Origin: Bacteroidota bacterium
GTDB taxonomy: Bacteria; Bacteroidota; Bacteroidia; Flavobacteriales; Flavobacteriaceae
Direction: 5' to 3'
NCBI GenBank assembly: GCA_027621505.1
Contig: JAQCBK010000003.1
Coordinates: forward strand, 21,204 to 85,203
Length of the DNA stretch: 64,000 nucleotides
Below are positions 54,090 to 62,079 of this stretch, piece by piece. Position 1 is the first letter of the stretch. Every line of letters begins with the position of its first letter. A program made the translations under genes and the position numbers. The notes below the pieces were generated by a model. It was not told the DNA's origin. It made no database searches and saw nothing but the letters and a program-made list of their open reading frames with translations.

Positions 54090-54814
54090 TGTGAATTCAA
54101 TAAATCCCGATATTTCCTACTCTCTGCAATTAAATAATCAATGAGCTGAAATTGTTGGCCTGATTTCAATAATTTTTGCGAGGGCAAATATCGGTCTATG
54201 TGCTCCAAAAATCCAGTGACTTCATCGTTTTTCAATTGGAGATCCTCTCTAAAAAATTCATCACTGAACACATAGGTCAAAATTTCACTGGGCTTTAATT
54301 TTTGTTTTTCCTCATCCGTTTTGTTACTGACGGCCTTGGCAATCAATTTGGCAACATTGATGAGATTCAACCCATTTCTGAGTTGTCCTTGGTTCATGGT
54401 GGCATTATCCAAGGCAGTAGATTTATCCCGATTATAGTCAAAACCCTTAAACTCTTCTTCTTTTAAGTCCAAAAACTTTAGGGTGTTTTCGGGGGTGATG
54501 ACTACTTCTTCCAATGCATTAATTTTTTCATTAACAGAAACAATCAATCTGTTTTTCTTTAAAATTTCGGGGGTGATTTTTACAGTTCTTATCAGGTATT
54601 GAACGGAGGAAAACACGACCTCATCTCCAACTGCCACTGGGATTTCAAAAGCTCCCTCCCCATCTGTAATCGTATTCAACTGAGCGGTATTGTTGACCAC
54701 ATTAGCAGCGACCACATTTACATTCCTGTAAATCAATTGGCCTTTAATAGGGGCTCTCTGTTGGCCAGAAACCCACAGGCAAAAGAAAACAAACAAGATG
54801 TAAATCCGATTCAT
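54086..54814 (-). CDS. Exported carboxypeptidase-like regulatory-domain protein
   Basis: A 242-aa protein with a signal peptide (residues 1-17, cut near VSGQ) and a CarboxypepD_reg-like beta-sandwich at about 20-95 (VNTITDGEGAFEIPV resembles the T-D-x-x-G-x-F motif). The helical remainder is unrecognised. It is not long enough to be a TonB-dependent receptor. It is the first gene of the three-gene set ending in the M1 peptidase. A near-consensus -7 (TATCTTTA) lies upstream. Confidence 0.82.
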   Translation of the reverse strand: MNRIYILFVFFCLWVSGQQRAPIKGQLIYRNVNVVAANVVNNTAQLNTITDGEGAFEIPVAVGDEVVFSSVQYLIRTVKITPEILKKNRLIVSVNEKINALEEVVITPENTLKFLDLKEEEFKGFDYNRDKSTALDNATMNQGQLRNGLNLINVAKLIAKAVSNKTDEEKQKLKPSEILTYVFSDEFFREDLQLKNDEVTGFLEHIDRYLPSQKLLKSGQQFQLIDYLIAESRKYRDLLNSQ

Positions 54815-54990
54815 CCCCTAAAGATAATAAGCAAATTGATTTCAATGATTTTAAATGCGGTAAATTTGAAACCTACTGCTCCCAAATTATTTCTATTTAA
54901 GAGCTCAATGTATTTCTAAAACGCTTATTTAATGAAATCAAATCCATAAATTTATATTAACATTATTGATAAAATCAAGAACTTATATCC

Positions 54991-55710
54991 GTGAATCGAT
55001 TAGAATTCATCCACACGACTCTAATCCTTATGGGATTTAGTCGGGTGAAAGAGCAAAAAAGTTTAAGAATGGATCCGTATTTACTTATCGGGAAGGGAGG
55101 TCCTGAGCTTGTAGGAAAAAATTACGCATTACTCTCTCAGGCCAGTGAAGCTTTCGAGGCTATGGCTACTGAAGCTAAAAAAGAGGGAATCCTTCTCAAA
55201 ATAGTTTCCTCCTACCGCTCCTACGAAAGACAAAAAAGTATTTGGAACAGCAAGTTTTCAAATTTCAAGTCCCAAGGAATGTCAGACAGAAAAGCCATAG
55301 AAAAAATTATCGAGTATTCCACCCTACCGGGTACTTCTCGTCATCATTGGGGAACAGATATCGACCTCATAGACGCCTCCCAACCAGCGGAGGGAGATGT
55401 ATTGGTTCCTCAAAAATTTCATCAGGATGGTCCCTATGTCCAACTGAGAAAATGGATGGATAAGCACGCTGAAAGCTTTGGCTTTTATTTGCCATACACT
55501 GACGATCCGTCGAGAAGGGGATTTAAGTATGAACCTTGGCATTATAGCTTTGCCCCACTTTCCAAACCTATGCTAAAGGACTACTTGAACCTCAACCATG
55601 CCCAATGGATTTTATCTGAAGATCTCGAAGGGAGCGAAGTGGTGGGGAAAGAATTTTTGGAAAGCTACCTTGAAACTCATGTGAAAGGAATCAACCCAAC
55701 CCTCTTATAG
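54991..55710 (+). CDS. M15-family D-alanyl-D-alanine carboxypeptidase
   Basis: VanY/M15B-type zinc peptidase of 239 aa acting on peptidoglycan stem peptides. Zinc motif SRHHWGTDIDL (His and Asp ligands) and the C-terminal EPWHYS (third His ligand) are intact. The start is GTG at 54991; a classic signal peptide is not obvious, though the first 15 residues are mildly hydrophobic. It ends one base before the convergent yaaA stop. Confidence 0.9.
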   Translation: MNRLEFIHTTLILMGFSRVKEQKSLRMDPYLLIGKGGPELVGKNYALLSQASEAFEAMATEAKKEGILLKIVSSYRSYERQKSIWNSKFSNFKSQGMSDRKAIEKIIEYSTLPGTSRHHWGTDIDLIDASQPAEGDVLVPQKFHQDGPYVQLRKWMDKHAESFGFYLPYTDDPSRRGFKYEPWHYSFAPLSKPMLKDYLNLNHAQWILSEDLEGSEVVGKEFLESYLETHVKGINPTLL

Positions 55711-55711
55711 A

Positions 55712-56476
55712 TCACCTAATGAATACTGGAGAGCTTGCAGATTGGGTATGCTCTTCGCTGTAGGCATAACCCCCGTAATCAAACCCTAAGAGTGTGTTTT
55801 GGTTGGCATTTTCAGCATTTTCTAACAGATAACGAACCATCATTCCTCTGGCTTTTTTGGCAAAAAATGAAATCATCTTAAGGCTACCGTTTTTGTAATC
55901 CTTGAATTGGGGGGTGATGATTTTGGTTTTCAGGACTTTTGCATCGATGGCTGAGAAATACTCATTACTCGCCAAATTCACAAAGAGTTCATTTTCCTCT
56001 AATTCATTATTAAGGAATTGGGTTATTTTCTGTTTCCAAAAATCATAAAGGCTTTTGTTGTTCTCCACCGGAAATTTTGTTCCCATCTCCAAACGATAGG
56101 GTTGAATTAAATCCAGAGGTTTTAGAACGCCATATAGCCCGGACAGTATTCTCAAACTCTTTTGCATGAGTTCAATTTTTTCTAATGGAAGGCTGTACAC
56201 GTCCAAACCAGTATAAACATCACCATCAAAGGCGTAGACAGCTGGTCGGGCATTTTTTTTATCAAAAGGGGTTTTGAAATTTTGATTTCGCTCCCAGTTG
56301 AGGTTACCCAGTTTATCGGAAATCTTCATCAATTGGGAGAGTTCCAGCGGACTTTTTTCCCTGAGAAGTTCATTAATTTTGGAAGCCTCTTCCAAAAAAC
56401 AGGGGTTAGAACTCTTATCGGTAGGCAAATTCGATTCGTAATCGAGTGACTTTGCCGGAGAAATGACCATTTTCAT
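55712..56476 (-). CDS. yaaA: Peroxide stress protein YaaA
   Basis: A 254-aa YaaA (DUF328) protein, recognised from MVISPAKSLDY, FDGDVYTGLD, LSGLYGVLKPLDLIQPYRLEMG and the SFFAKKARGMMVRY block. In E. coli YaaA lowers free iron under peroxide stress; the fold binds DNA in vitro. An ATG two codons further in (56470) is possible. Confidence 0.95.
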   Translation of the reverse strand: MKMVISPAKSLDYESNLPTDKSSNPCFLEEASKINELLREKSPLELSQLMKISDKLGNLNWERNQNFKTPFDKKNARPAVYAFDGDVYTGLDVYSLPLEKIELMQKSLRILSGLYGVLKPLDLIQPYRLEMGTKFPVENNKSLYDFWKQKITQFLNNELEENELFVNLASNEYFSAIDAKVLKTKIITPQFKDYKNGSLKMISFFAKKARGMMVRYLLENAENANQNTLLGFDYGGYAYSEEHTQSASSPVFIR

Positions 56477-56489
56477 ATTGAACTTTTTT

Positions 56490-56497
56490 CAAATTTA
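56490..56497 (-). promoter_or_regulatory. -7 element for yaaA
   Basis: TAAATTTG on the minus strand, an exact TAnnTTTG match, 13 bases before the yaaA ATG. Confidence 0.45.
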
Positions 56498-56551
56498 ATA
56501 GGAATTCGTCTGAAAACCAATACACACGAATTGTATTGGCCAATAAAAGCA

Positions 56552-57589
56552 TCAGAAATGTTTATGCTGGGCGTAAGCTCTCCATTTTTCAATAGCAGTA
56601 GCCATATCGTCAGGAATCGGAGCTTCAAAATCCATCCACTTTTTTTGGGTGGGGTGCTCAAAACCCAAAGTTTGGGCATGCAGGGCTTGTCGGGGCAAAA
56701 CAACAAAACAATTTTGTACAAACTGTTTGTATTTGGTAAAGGTAGTTCCCTTGAGAATCGCATCCCCACCATAACGGGCGTCATTAAATAAAGTATGACC
56801 TATGTGTTTCATATGCGCTCGGATTTGATGCGTCCTACCGGTTTCTAAATGACATTCAACCAAGGTAACGTACCCCAATCTTTCAATGACCTTATAGTGT
56901 GTGATCCCCGTTTTCCCGGAGCTGCCGTCGGGAAAGACGGTCATCTGCAATCTGTTTTTCGGATGCCTTCCGATGTGTCCCTCAATGGTTCCCTCCTCCT
57001 CTTTCACATCTCCCCATACCAAGGCGACATATCGTCTGGAGGAAGTTTTTTCTTGAAACTGCTTTGCCAACTCTGCCATGGCGAAATCGGTCTTGGCCAC
57101 CACCAACAACCCACTGGTATCCTTATCTATACGATGCACCAGGCCGGGTCGATTGCTGGAATTTAGGGGCAACTGTTCAAAATGATGGAGTAAACCATTG
57201 ATCAGCGTTCCAGAATAATTGCCATGTCCAGGGTGAACCACCATCCCTGCCTCTTTGTTGATCACCATAAGGTCATCGTCCTCATAAACGAGTTGGAGTT
57301 CCATCGCTTCGGGAGTCAATAAATTTTCGTGAGGCGGATGAGAAAATACCACCCTAACATGGTCACCGGATTTAACCCTGTAATTGGATTTCACAGCTAC
57401 ACCATTCACCTGAATGGCGCCTGACTTGGTGGCTTGCTGAATTTTATTACGCGTAGCGTTCTCGATGCGGTTCATTAAAAATTTATCTACTCGCAAAGGT
57501 TCTTGTCCAGGATCTGCACGAAAGGAAAAGTGTTCGTATCCTTGGACATCTTCAAAGGGATCGGGGAATAAGGTTTTATCTTCTTCCAT
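56552..57589 (-). CDS. rluD: RluA-family pseudouridine synthase (RluD-like)
   Basis: Modifies uridines in the 23S rRNA helix-69 region. S4 RNA-binding domain at about residues 30-95, then the catalytic domain with HRIDKDTSGL containing the catalytic Asp, and the GRTHQIRAH block; 345 aa. The start at 57589 overlaps the PASTA gene by 14 bases; the longer open frame adds residues unlike the family. Confidence 0.94.
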   Translation of the reverse strand: MEEDKTLFPDPFEDVQGYEHFSFRADPGQEPLRVDKFLMNRIENATRNKIQQATKSGAIQVNGVAVKSNYRVKSGDHVRVVFSHPPHENLLTPEAMELQLVYEDDDLMVINKEAGMVVHPGHGNYSGTLINGLLHHFEQLPLNSSNRPGLVHRIDKDTSGLLVVAKTDFAMAELAKQFQEKTSSRRYVALVWGDVKEEEGTIEGHIGRHPKNRLQMTVFPDGSSGKTGITHYKVIERLGYVTLVECHLETGRTHQIRAHMKHIGHTLFNDARYGGDAILKGTTFTKYKQFVQNCFVVLPRQALHAQTLGFEHPTQKKWMDFEAPIPDDMATAIEKWRAYAQHKHF

Positions 57590-58130
57590 TGCCCAATACC
57601 AAGTCAATTTCAGAAGTTTTAGGAAGCAAAGTACCCGGTTCAAGGGGTTCCCCTTTATATCGCATCTCCAATACCATGTCTTTACCTATATTGTCCCTGA
57701 AGGTGATTTCTCCTATGGCAAAACCTACTGACAAAAGGGTAACCTCAGCATTTCTTCGGGTAATCTGAACCACATTGGGAACACTTATTTTACTGAAACC
57801 GGAGGGGTTGAGGGTGATGTAAATCTTGCGATTTTTCTTTACCAAAGTTCCAGGACCCGGGAGGTGTTCTATTACGCTTAAAGGGGGGAGTTGGGGAGTA
57901 AACTTTGAGGAATCCAAAATTTCGTATCGCAAATTTTGATCCGAGGTGATTTGATCCAAATTAAGCAATGGAATGCCCTTGAAATCTGGCACTTTTTGGT
58001 ATTGATTGTGATAGGTGATGAACTTTAAAAATCCCATACTGGAGAAGATGATCAACAATCCCAATACAAGGGATAAAGTGAGTTGGATCATTAATGTTTT
58101 ACTAAAAAGAAATCTAAAGAAATTTTTCAT
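57576..58130 (-). CDS. PASTA-domain membrane protein without an enzyme domain
   Basis: A 184-aa protein: a short cytoplasmic tail, one membrane helix (about residues 15-37), then about two PASTA repeats in the periplasm (first around VPDFKGIPL, second around VPNVVQITRRNAEVTLLSVGF). PASTA domains bind muropeptides or peptidoglycan. There is no kinase or transpeptidase. It is the first gene of a unit with rluD, back to back with ddl. Confidence 0.88.
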   Translation of the reverse strand: MKNFFRFLFSKTLMIQLTLSLVLGLLIIFSSMGFLKFITYHNQYQKVPDFKGIPLLNLDQITSDQNLRYEILDSSKFTPQLPPLSVIEHLPGPGTLVKKNRKIYITLNPSGFSKISVPNVVQITRRNAEVTLLSVGFAIGEITFRDNIGKDMVLEMRYKGEPLEPGTLLPKTSEIDLVLGNGRR

Positions 58131-58140
58131 TTTATCGATC

Positions 58141-58148
58141 CAAAGATA
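58141..58148 (-). promoter_or_regulatory. -7 element for the PASTA protein and rluD
   Basis: TATCTTTG on the minus strand, an exact TAnnTTTG match, ten bases before the ATG. Confidence 0.5.
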
Positions 58149-58185
58149 ATAAATCAGAGGGCTTTAGGATTAATTTTAAATGCAA

Positions 58186-58193
58186 TACCTTTG
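58186..58193 (+). promoter_or_regulatory. -7 element for ddl-coaD
   Basis: TACCTTTG, an exact TAnnTTTG match, 14 bases before the ddl ATG. It is back to back with the PASTA-gene promoter 37 bases away. Confidence 0.5.
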
Positions 58194-58207
58194 TTAAAAG
58201 CTTATCC

Positions 58208-59197
58208 ATGGGGAAAAAAATAGTAGGAATAGCAATGGGAGGATATTCCTCAGAGCGAGAGATTTCTCTTCAAAGTGGCATGACTGTTATACAAAACATC
58301 CCCCCCTCACGCTGGGATTGCTACAAAATCATCGTAGCAAAAGACCAGTGGAGTGTTATTGATAAGCATGAAAAGCCATCCGAACTCAATCCTGATGATT
58401 TCACCTTTAAACAAGGGGATCAAACCATTCACTTTGATATCATTTTTAACGCCATTCATGGATCACCAGGTGAGGATGGACAATTGGCTAAAAAATTCGC
58501 TCAACTCAAAATTCCTCATACCAGTTGTGGTTTCGATACTGCTGCACTTACTTTTGACAAAAGAGCCTGTTTGGAGGCAATCAAAAAATGGGACATTCCA
58601 GTGGCAAGGTCATTTTGTTTTGACGAGGGTGACTCCTTAGATTTGGATAAAATTATTGAGGCGGTTGGACTGCCTTGTTTTGTGAAACCAAATCGTTCAG
58701 GAAGCAGTTATGGAATTGTGAAAGTCAAAGAAAAATGGGAATTGAGAGAGGCCATTGCTGTGGCATTAAAAGAAGATTCTCAATTGATTATTGAAACGGC
58801 ATTGGTAGGAATGGAAATATCAGTTGGTGCCTATGCTCTAAATGATAAGGTGATCGTACTGCCAATCACAGAGATCATTACAGAAAATGATTTTTTTGAT
58901 TATGATGCCAAATACAATGGGAAGTCGCGGGAGATCATTCCTGCCCGGCTGGATGAAAAAACAGTGACAACAGTAAACAAACTGGTCAAAAAACTTTATT
59001 TAAATCTGAATATAAATGGCGTTTGTCGCAGTGAATTTATCATAGTAGATGGCAGCCCTCACCTGTTAGAGGTCAATACCATTCCCGGCCTTACGGCTGC
59101 CAGTCTTATCCCCCAACAACTAAAAGTGGCTGGGATTCAATTGTCAGACTTTTTTGAATCTTTACTTGAAGAGGCAATGAAAAAACCAGTACATTAG
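58208..59197 (+). CDS. ddl: D-alanine-D-alanine ligase
   Basis: ATP-grasp ligase making the D-Ala-D-Ala used by MurF. N-terminal GGYSSEREISL, AIHGSPGEDGQ, the ATP-grasp lysine in CFVKPNRSGSSYG and the metal-binding EVNTIPG are all present; 329 aa. A run of seven C residues (58300-58306) lies in frame. coaD follows four bases later. Confidence 0.96.
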   Translation: MGKKIVGIAMGGYSSEREISLQSGMTVIQNIPPSRWDCYKIIVAKDQWSVIDKHEKPSELNPDDFTFKQGDQTIHFDIIFNAIHGSPGEDGQLAKKFAQLKIPHTSCGFDTAALTFDKRACLEAIKKWDIPVARSFCFDEGDSLDLDKIIEAVGLPCFVKPNRSGSSYGIVKVKEKWELREAIAVALKEDSQLIIETALVGMEISVGAYALNDKVIVLPITEIITENDFFDYDAKYNGKSREIIPARLDEKTVTTVNKLVKKLYLNLNINGVCRSEFIIVDGSPHLLEVNTIPGLTAASLIPQQLKVAGIQLSDFFESLLEEAMKKPVH

Positions 59198-59201
59198 AAC
59201 C

Positions 59202-59654
59202 ATGAAACGTGCTGTTTTTCCTGGTTCTTTTGACCCTATAACCTTGGGGCATATGGATATTATTGAACGAAGTCTCCCACTTTTCGATGAAATAGTTATT
59301 GGGGTGGGGACCAATTCTGAAAAAAAATACATGTTTCCATTAGAGAAAAGATTGGCTTTCATTGAGGGAGCTTTGGCAAAACATCAAAAAGTCTCCATCA
59401 TGTGGTATGAAGGCTTGACCACAGATTTTTGTAAAAAAATCCAAGCTGATTTTATCATCCGTGGACTCCGAAATCCTGCTGATTTTGAGTTTGAAAAAGC
59501 CATTGCCCATACCAACAGATTGTTGTCTGGAATTGAAACGGTATTTTTATTAACCTCCGCTCAAACCAGCTTTATCAGTAGTAGTATTGTAAGGGAAATT
59601 ATCACTAACCATGGGGATTATTCCTCAATGGTTCCTCCTTCGGTTCAGATTTAA
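59202..59654 (+). CDS. coaD: Phosphopantetheine adenylyltransferase
   Basis: Penultimate step of coenzyme A synthesis. The nucleotidyltransferase motif GSFDPITLGHMD (residues 8-19) and the C-terminal FISSSIVRE are clear; 150 aa. It ends six bases before the convergent Nudix gene stop. Confidence 0.96.
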   Translation: MKRAVFPGSFDPITLGHMDIIERSLPLFDEIVIGVGTNSEKKYMFPLEKRLAFIEGALAKHQKVSIMWYEGLTTDFCKKIQADFIIRGLRNPADFEFEKAIAHTNRLLSGIETVFLLTSAQTSFISSSIVREIITNHGDYSSMVPPSVQI

Positions 59655-59660
59655 AAATTG

Positions 59661-60257
59661 CTAATCGATTTCCTCAAGCAACACTTTTATGTTTTCGTAG
59701 GCGTTTTTCATCAACTTTGAAATATCCTTTTTGGATTTCCATACTGCAAGTTCAATATCCTCTTCCAGTTGAGGGCGAAGAATACCATCATAAGAGGTGG
59801 TCATTAAATACCAAAAGGTTTTTTTGAGTTTGTAATTTCCATTTCGGGAAAAGATGTGAAAAGTATGAGGGAGATTTTTCTTTACGATCAGGTCCATGAC
59901 CCCTGTTTCTTCCATTACCTCTCGGATGGCTCCATCGATTATCATTTCATTTTTATAAATTCTTCCTTTGGGCAAGTCCCATTTTTTATTGCGGAAAATG
60001 AATAAAACTTTACCATTACGATGCTGCACCAAACCACCAGCTGCCTGAACCAAGGGAAAATGTTTTTTGATGTGTTTCCACAACTTTTCTTCATTGGCAT
60101 GATACAAGTAAATCCCTTTGGTTTTCTTTGATTTTAAGGCAGCAACAATTTTCTTTTGGTCGGTATATTTAACGTAAAAAAAGGGGGTTTCGTCATCGTG
60201 GTCAACGATATTGGTAGTTAAAACAATCCTCTTTCCATTGAAAAAAACTTTATACAT
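59661..60257 (-). CDS. Nudix hydrolase
   Basis: A 198-aa protein with a full Nudix box at about residues 95-117 (Gly, then Glu, then REVMEETG, in the correct spacing). The N-terminal 75 residues are an unassigned extension. The substrate is unknown. The start at 60257 (MYKVFFNG) leaves only six bases to the divergent pyrE ATG; an earlier in-frame ATG (60278) would overlap pyrE. Confidence 0.88.
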   Translation of the reverse strand: MYKVFFNGKRIVLTTNIVDHDDETPFFYVKYTDQKKIVAALKSKKTKGIYLYHANEEKLWKHIKKHFPLVQAAGGLVQHRNGKVLFIFRNKKWDLPKGRIYKNEMIIDGAIREVMEETGVMDLIVKKNLPHTFHIFSRNGNYKLKKTFWYLMTTSYDGILRPQLEEDIELAVWKSKKDISKLMKNAYENIKVLLEEID

Positions 60258-60260
60258 TTG
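60253..60260 (+). promoter_or_regulatory. -7 element at the pyrE start (possible leaderless transcript)
   Basis: TACATTTG, an exact TAnnTTTG match, ends three bases before the pyrE ATG (60264) and overlaps the Nudix start codon on the other strand. Transcription should begin at or inside the first codons. Confidence 0.5.
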
Positions 60261-60263
60261 TAC

Positions 60264-60908
60264 ATGATTTATGATCAAGATATCGCCGACAAAACGGCAA
60301 CCTACCTCCTACAAATTAATGCAATTAAATTGAATCCAAAAAATCCATTTACTTGGGCCAGTGGATGGAAATCTCCAATTTATTGTGATAACAGAATCAG
60401 CTTGTCCTATCCCAAAATTAGAAACTATTTGGCCGAGAAAATCGCCGAACAAGCTCAAGCCATTTACGGAAACGATTATGTTGTGGCAGGGGTAGCCACT
60501 GGAGCCATAGGAATTGGAATGTTGGTTGCCAATGTCCTAGAGGCACCCTTTATCTATGTGAGACCCGAACCCAAATCCCATGGAAGAAAAAATCAAATTG
60601 AAGGGGAACTACAAGCCCACAAGAAGGTGTTGGTGATAGAAGATCTGATCTCTACTGGAAAAAGCAGTCTCAATGCGGTGAGAGCGCTGAAAAATGAAGG
60701 GGTTGATGTTTTGGGAATGTTAGGATTGTTTGACTACGGTTTTGCATTGGCCGCAGATAATTTTAAAGCAGAAAACATTCAACTGCATACACTGAGTGAC
60801 TATGACCACTTGATTCTAGCGGCTGAAAAATCCAATTACATTAAGAGTGAAGAAATAGCAATCCTCCAATCTTGGAGAACTGCTCCCAACGAGTGGCAAC
60901 CCCTCTAA
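60264..60908 (+). CDS. pyrE: Orotate phosphoribosyltransferase
   Basis: Couples orotate with PRPP to form OMP in pyrimidine synthesis. N-terminal [25 protein letters not shown]-type block, RPEPKSHG with the catalytic loop, and the PRPP motif [13 protein letters not shown]; 214 aa. An upstream TTG is open but the ATG at 60264 gives the family start. Stop shared with birA (CTAA). Confidence 0.96.
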   Translation: [214 protein letters not shown]

Positions 60909-61642
60909 AGAAAAAATTCTAGGTTTCCTGTAGAATAATGAGTCAATTTACCCGAGGGTCTCGCTACCTTCAGCAAACCTCCTGCCGTTACCCCTTGAAT
61001 GATTCCGCTGAATTGACCAGTATTGTCCTTAAACGTTGATAGAACATCTTTTCTAAAAAGTAGATCCTCATACTTTCTGATCAAATCAAAAGCATCATCG
61101 TCGGAAAGTCGATCCAATCCATTTTGTAAATGCTTTAAAATCACCTCGAGTAATTTTGTCATATCCATATCTTTATCCAGCACTAGTGACAAAGAGCTGG
61201 CAAAGGGAAGACCATGAAAAGAATTTTGATTGACATTAATCCCTACCCCGATGACAGAACCTTTGATTCTGCTTCCTTTTAGCATATTTTCGATCAAAAT
61301 GCCTGCTATTTTCTTTCTACCTGACAGAATGTCGTTTGGCCATTTCACCTTTAAATTCAATTGGGTGAGTTCATTAACTGCAGAAACAATAGCCAATGAA
61401 ACAGCACAATTGATTAAAAAAAAATTTTGTGCTGTGAGGTCTGGAAAAACTTTAAAAAGACTGAAAGTGAGGCTTTTACCTTCTTCAGACTCCCATTTTT
61501 TATTCATTTGACCTCTTCCGTGGGTTTGATTTTTTACCCATACTAGGTCTCGATCTGCACAGCTTCCCTTCATCATTTGAGCTTTTAGCCAATCGTTTGA
61601 TGAGGGCGTGGCATCAAGTTTGATTATATTGAAATAGCTCAT
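60905..61642 (-). CDS. birA: Biotin-[acetyl-CoA-carboxylase] ligase (BirA, catalytic only)
   Basis: Activates biotin to biotinyl-AMP and transfers it to carrier proteins. It shows the HGRGQMNKKW motif, KWPNDI and GIGINVN. At 245 aa it lacks the N-terminal DNA-binding domain, so it cannot act as a repressor the way E. coli BirA does. It is divergent from rsfS. Confidence 0.94.
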   Translation of the reverse strand: MSYFNIIKLDATPSSNDWLKAQMMKGSCADRDLVWVKNQTHGRGQMNKKWESEEGKSLTFSLFKVFPDLTAQNFFLINCAVSLAIVSAVNELTQLNLKVKWPNDILSGRKKIAGILIENMLKGSRIKGSVIGVGINVNQNSFHGLPFASSLSLVLDKDMDMTKLLEVILKHLQNGLDRLSDDDAFDLIRKYEDLLFRKDVLSTFKDNTGQFSGIIQGVTAGGLLKVARPSGKLTHYSTGNLEFFL

Positions 61643-61673
61643 ACAGTAAAAGGTTTATGAAGGTAAAAATTGA

Positions 61674-61681
61674 TAAATTTG
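61674..61681 (+). promoter_or_regulatory. -7 element for rsfS-ftsH
   Basis: TAAATTTG, an exact TAnnTTTG match, 20 bases before the rsfS ATG. Confidence 0.5.
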
Positions 61682-61701
61682 TATAAAACTAATTTTAATT
61701 A

Positions 61702-62073
61702 ATGGCAAAACCTAAGTCAGGAGAAGATGAATTGATTTCGACCATCATTTCAGGGGTAGAAAACATGAAAGGTTTGGATGTAAGTATCTTGGATCTTAGG
61801 GATATTGAAAATACAGTTTGTAGTTATTTTGTGATATGCAGTGGTAGCTCCAATACGCATGTTAATGCAATTGTAAACTCCATTCAAAAAACGGTTAGTA
61901 AAGAATTAAAAGAAAAGCCTTTTCACACAGAAGGGGGTGACAATTCCGAATGGGTTTTGATAGATTATATCAATATTGTGGTTCATGTATTTCAAAATCA
62001 TATCAGAGAATACTATAATATTGAGCAGCTCTGGGGAGATGCAAAGACAACAAAAATTGCATCCAATTATTAA
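61702..62073 (+). CDS. rsfS: Ribosomal silencing factor RsfS
   Basis: Small protein (123 aa) that binds ribosomal protein uL14 and keeps the subunits apart when nutrients are short. The family blocks ENTVCSYFVICSGSS, NSEWVLIDYINIVVHVF and EYYNIEQLWGDA are present. Six bases separate it from ftsH, so the two form an operon. Confidence 0.95.
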   Translation: MAKPKSGEDELISTIISGVENMKGLDVSILDLRDIENTVCSYFVICSGSSNTHVNAIVNSIQKTVSKELKEKPFHTEGGDNSEWVLIDYINIVVHVFQNHIREYYNIEQLWGDAKTTKIASNY

Positions 62074-62079
62074 TCGGCT

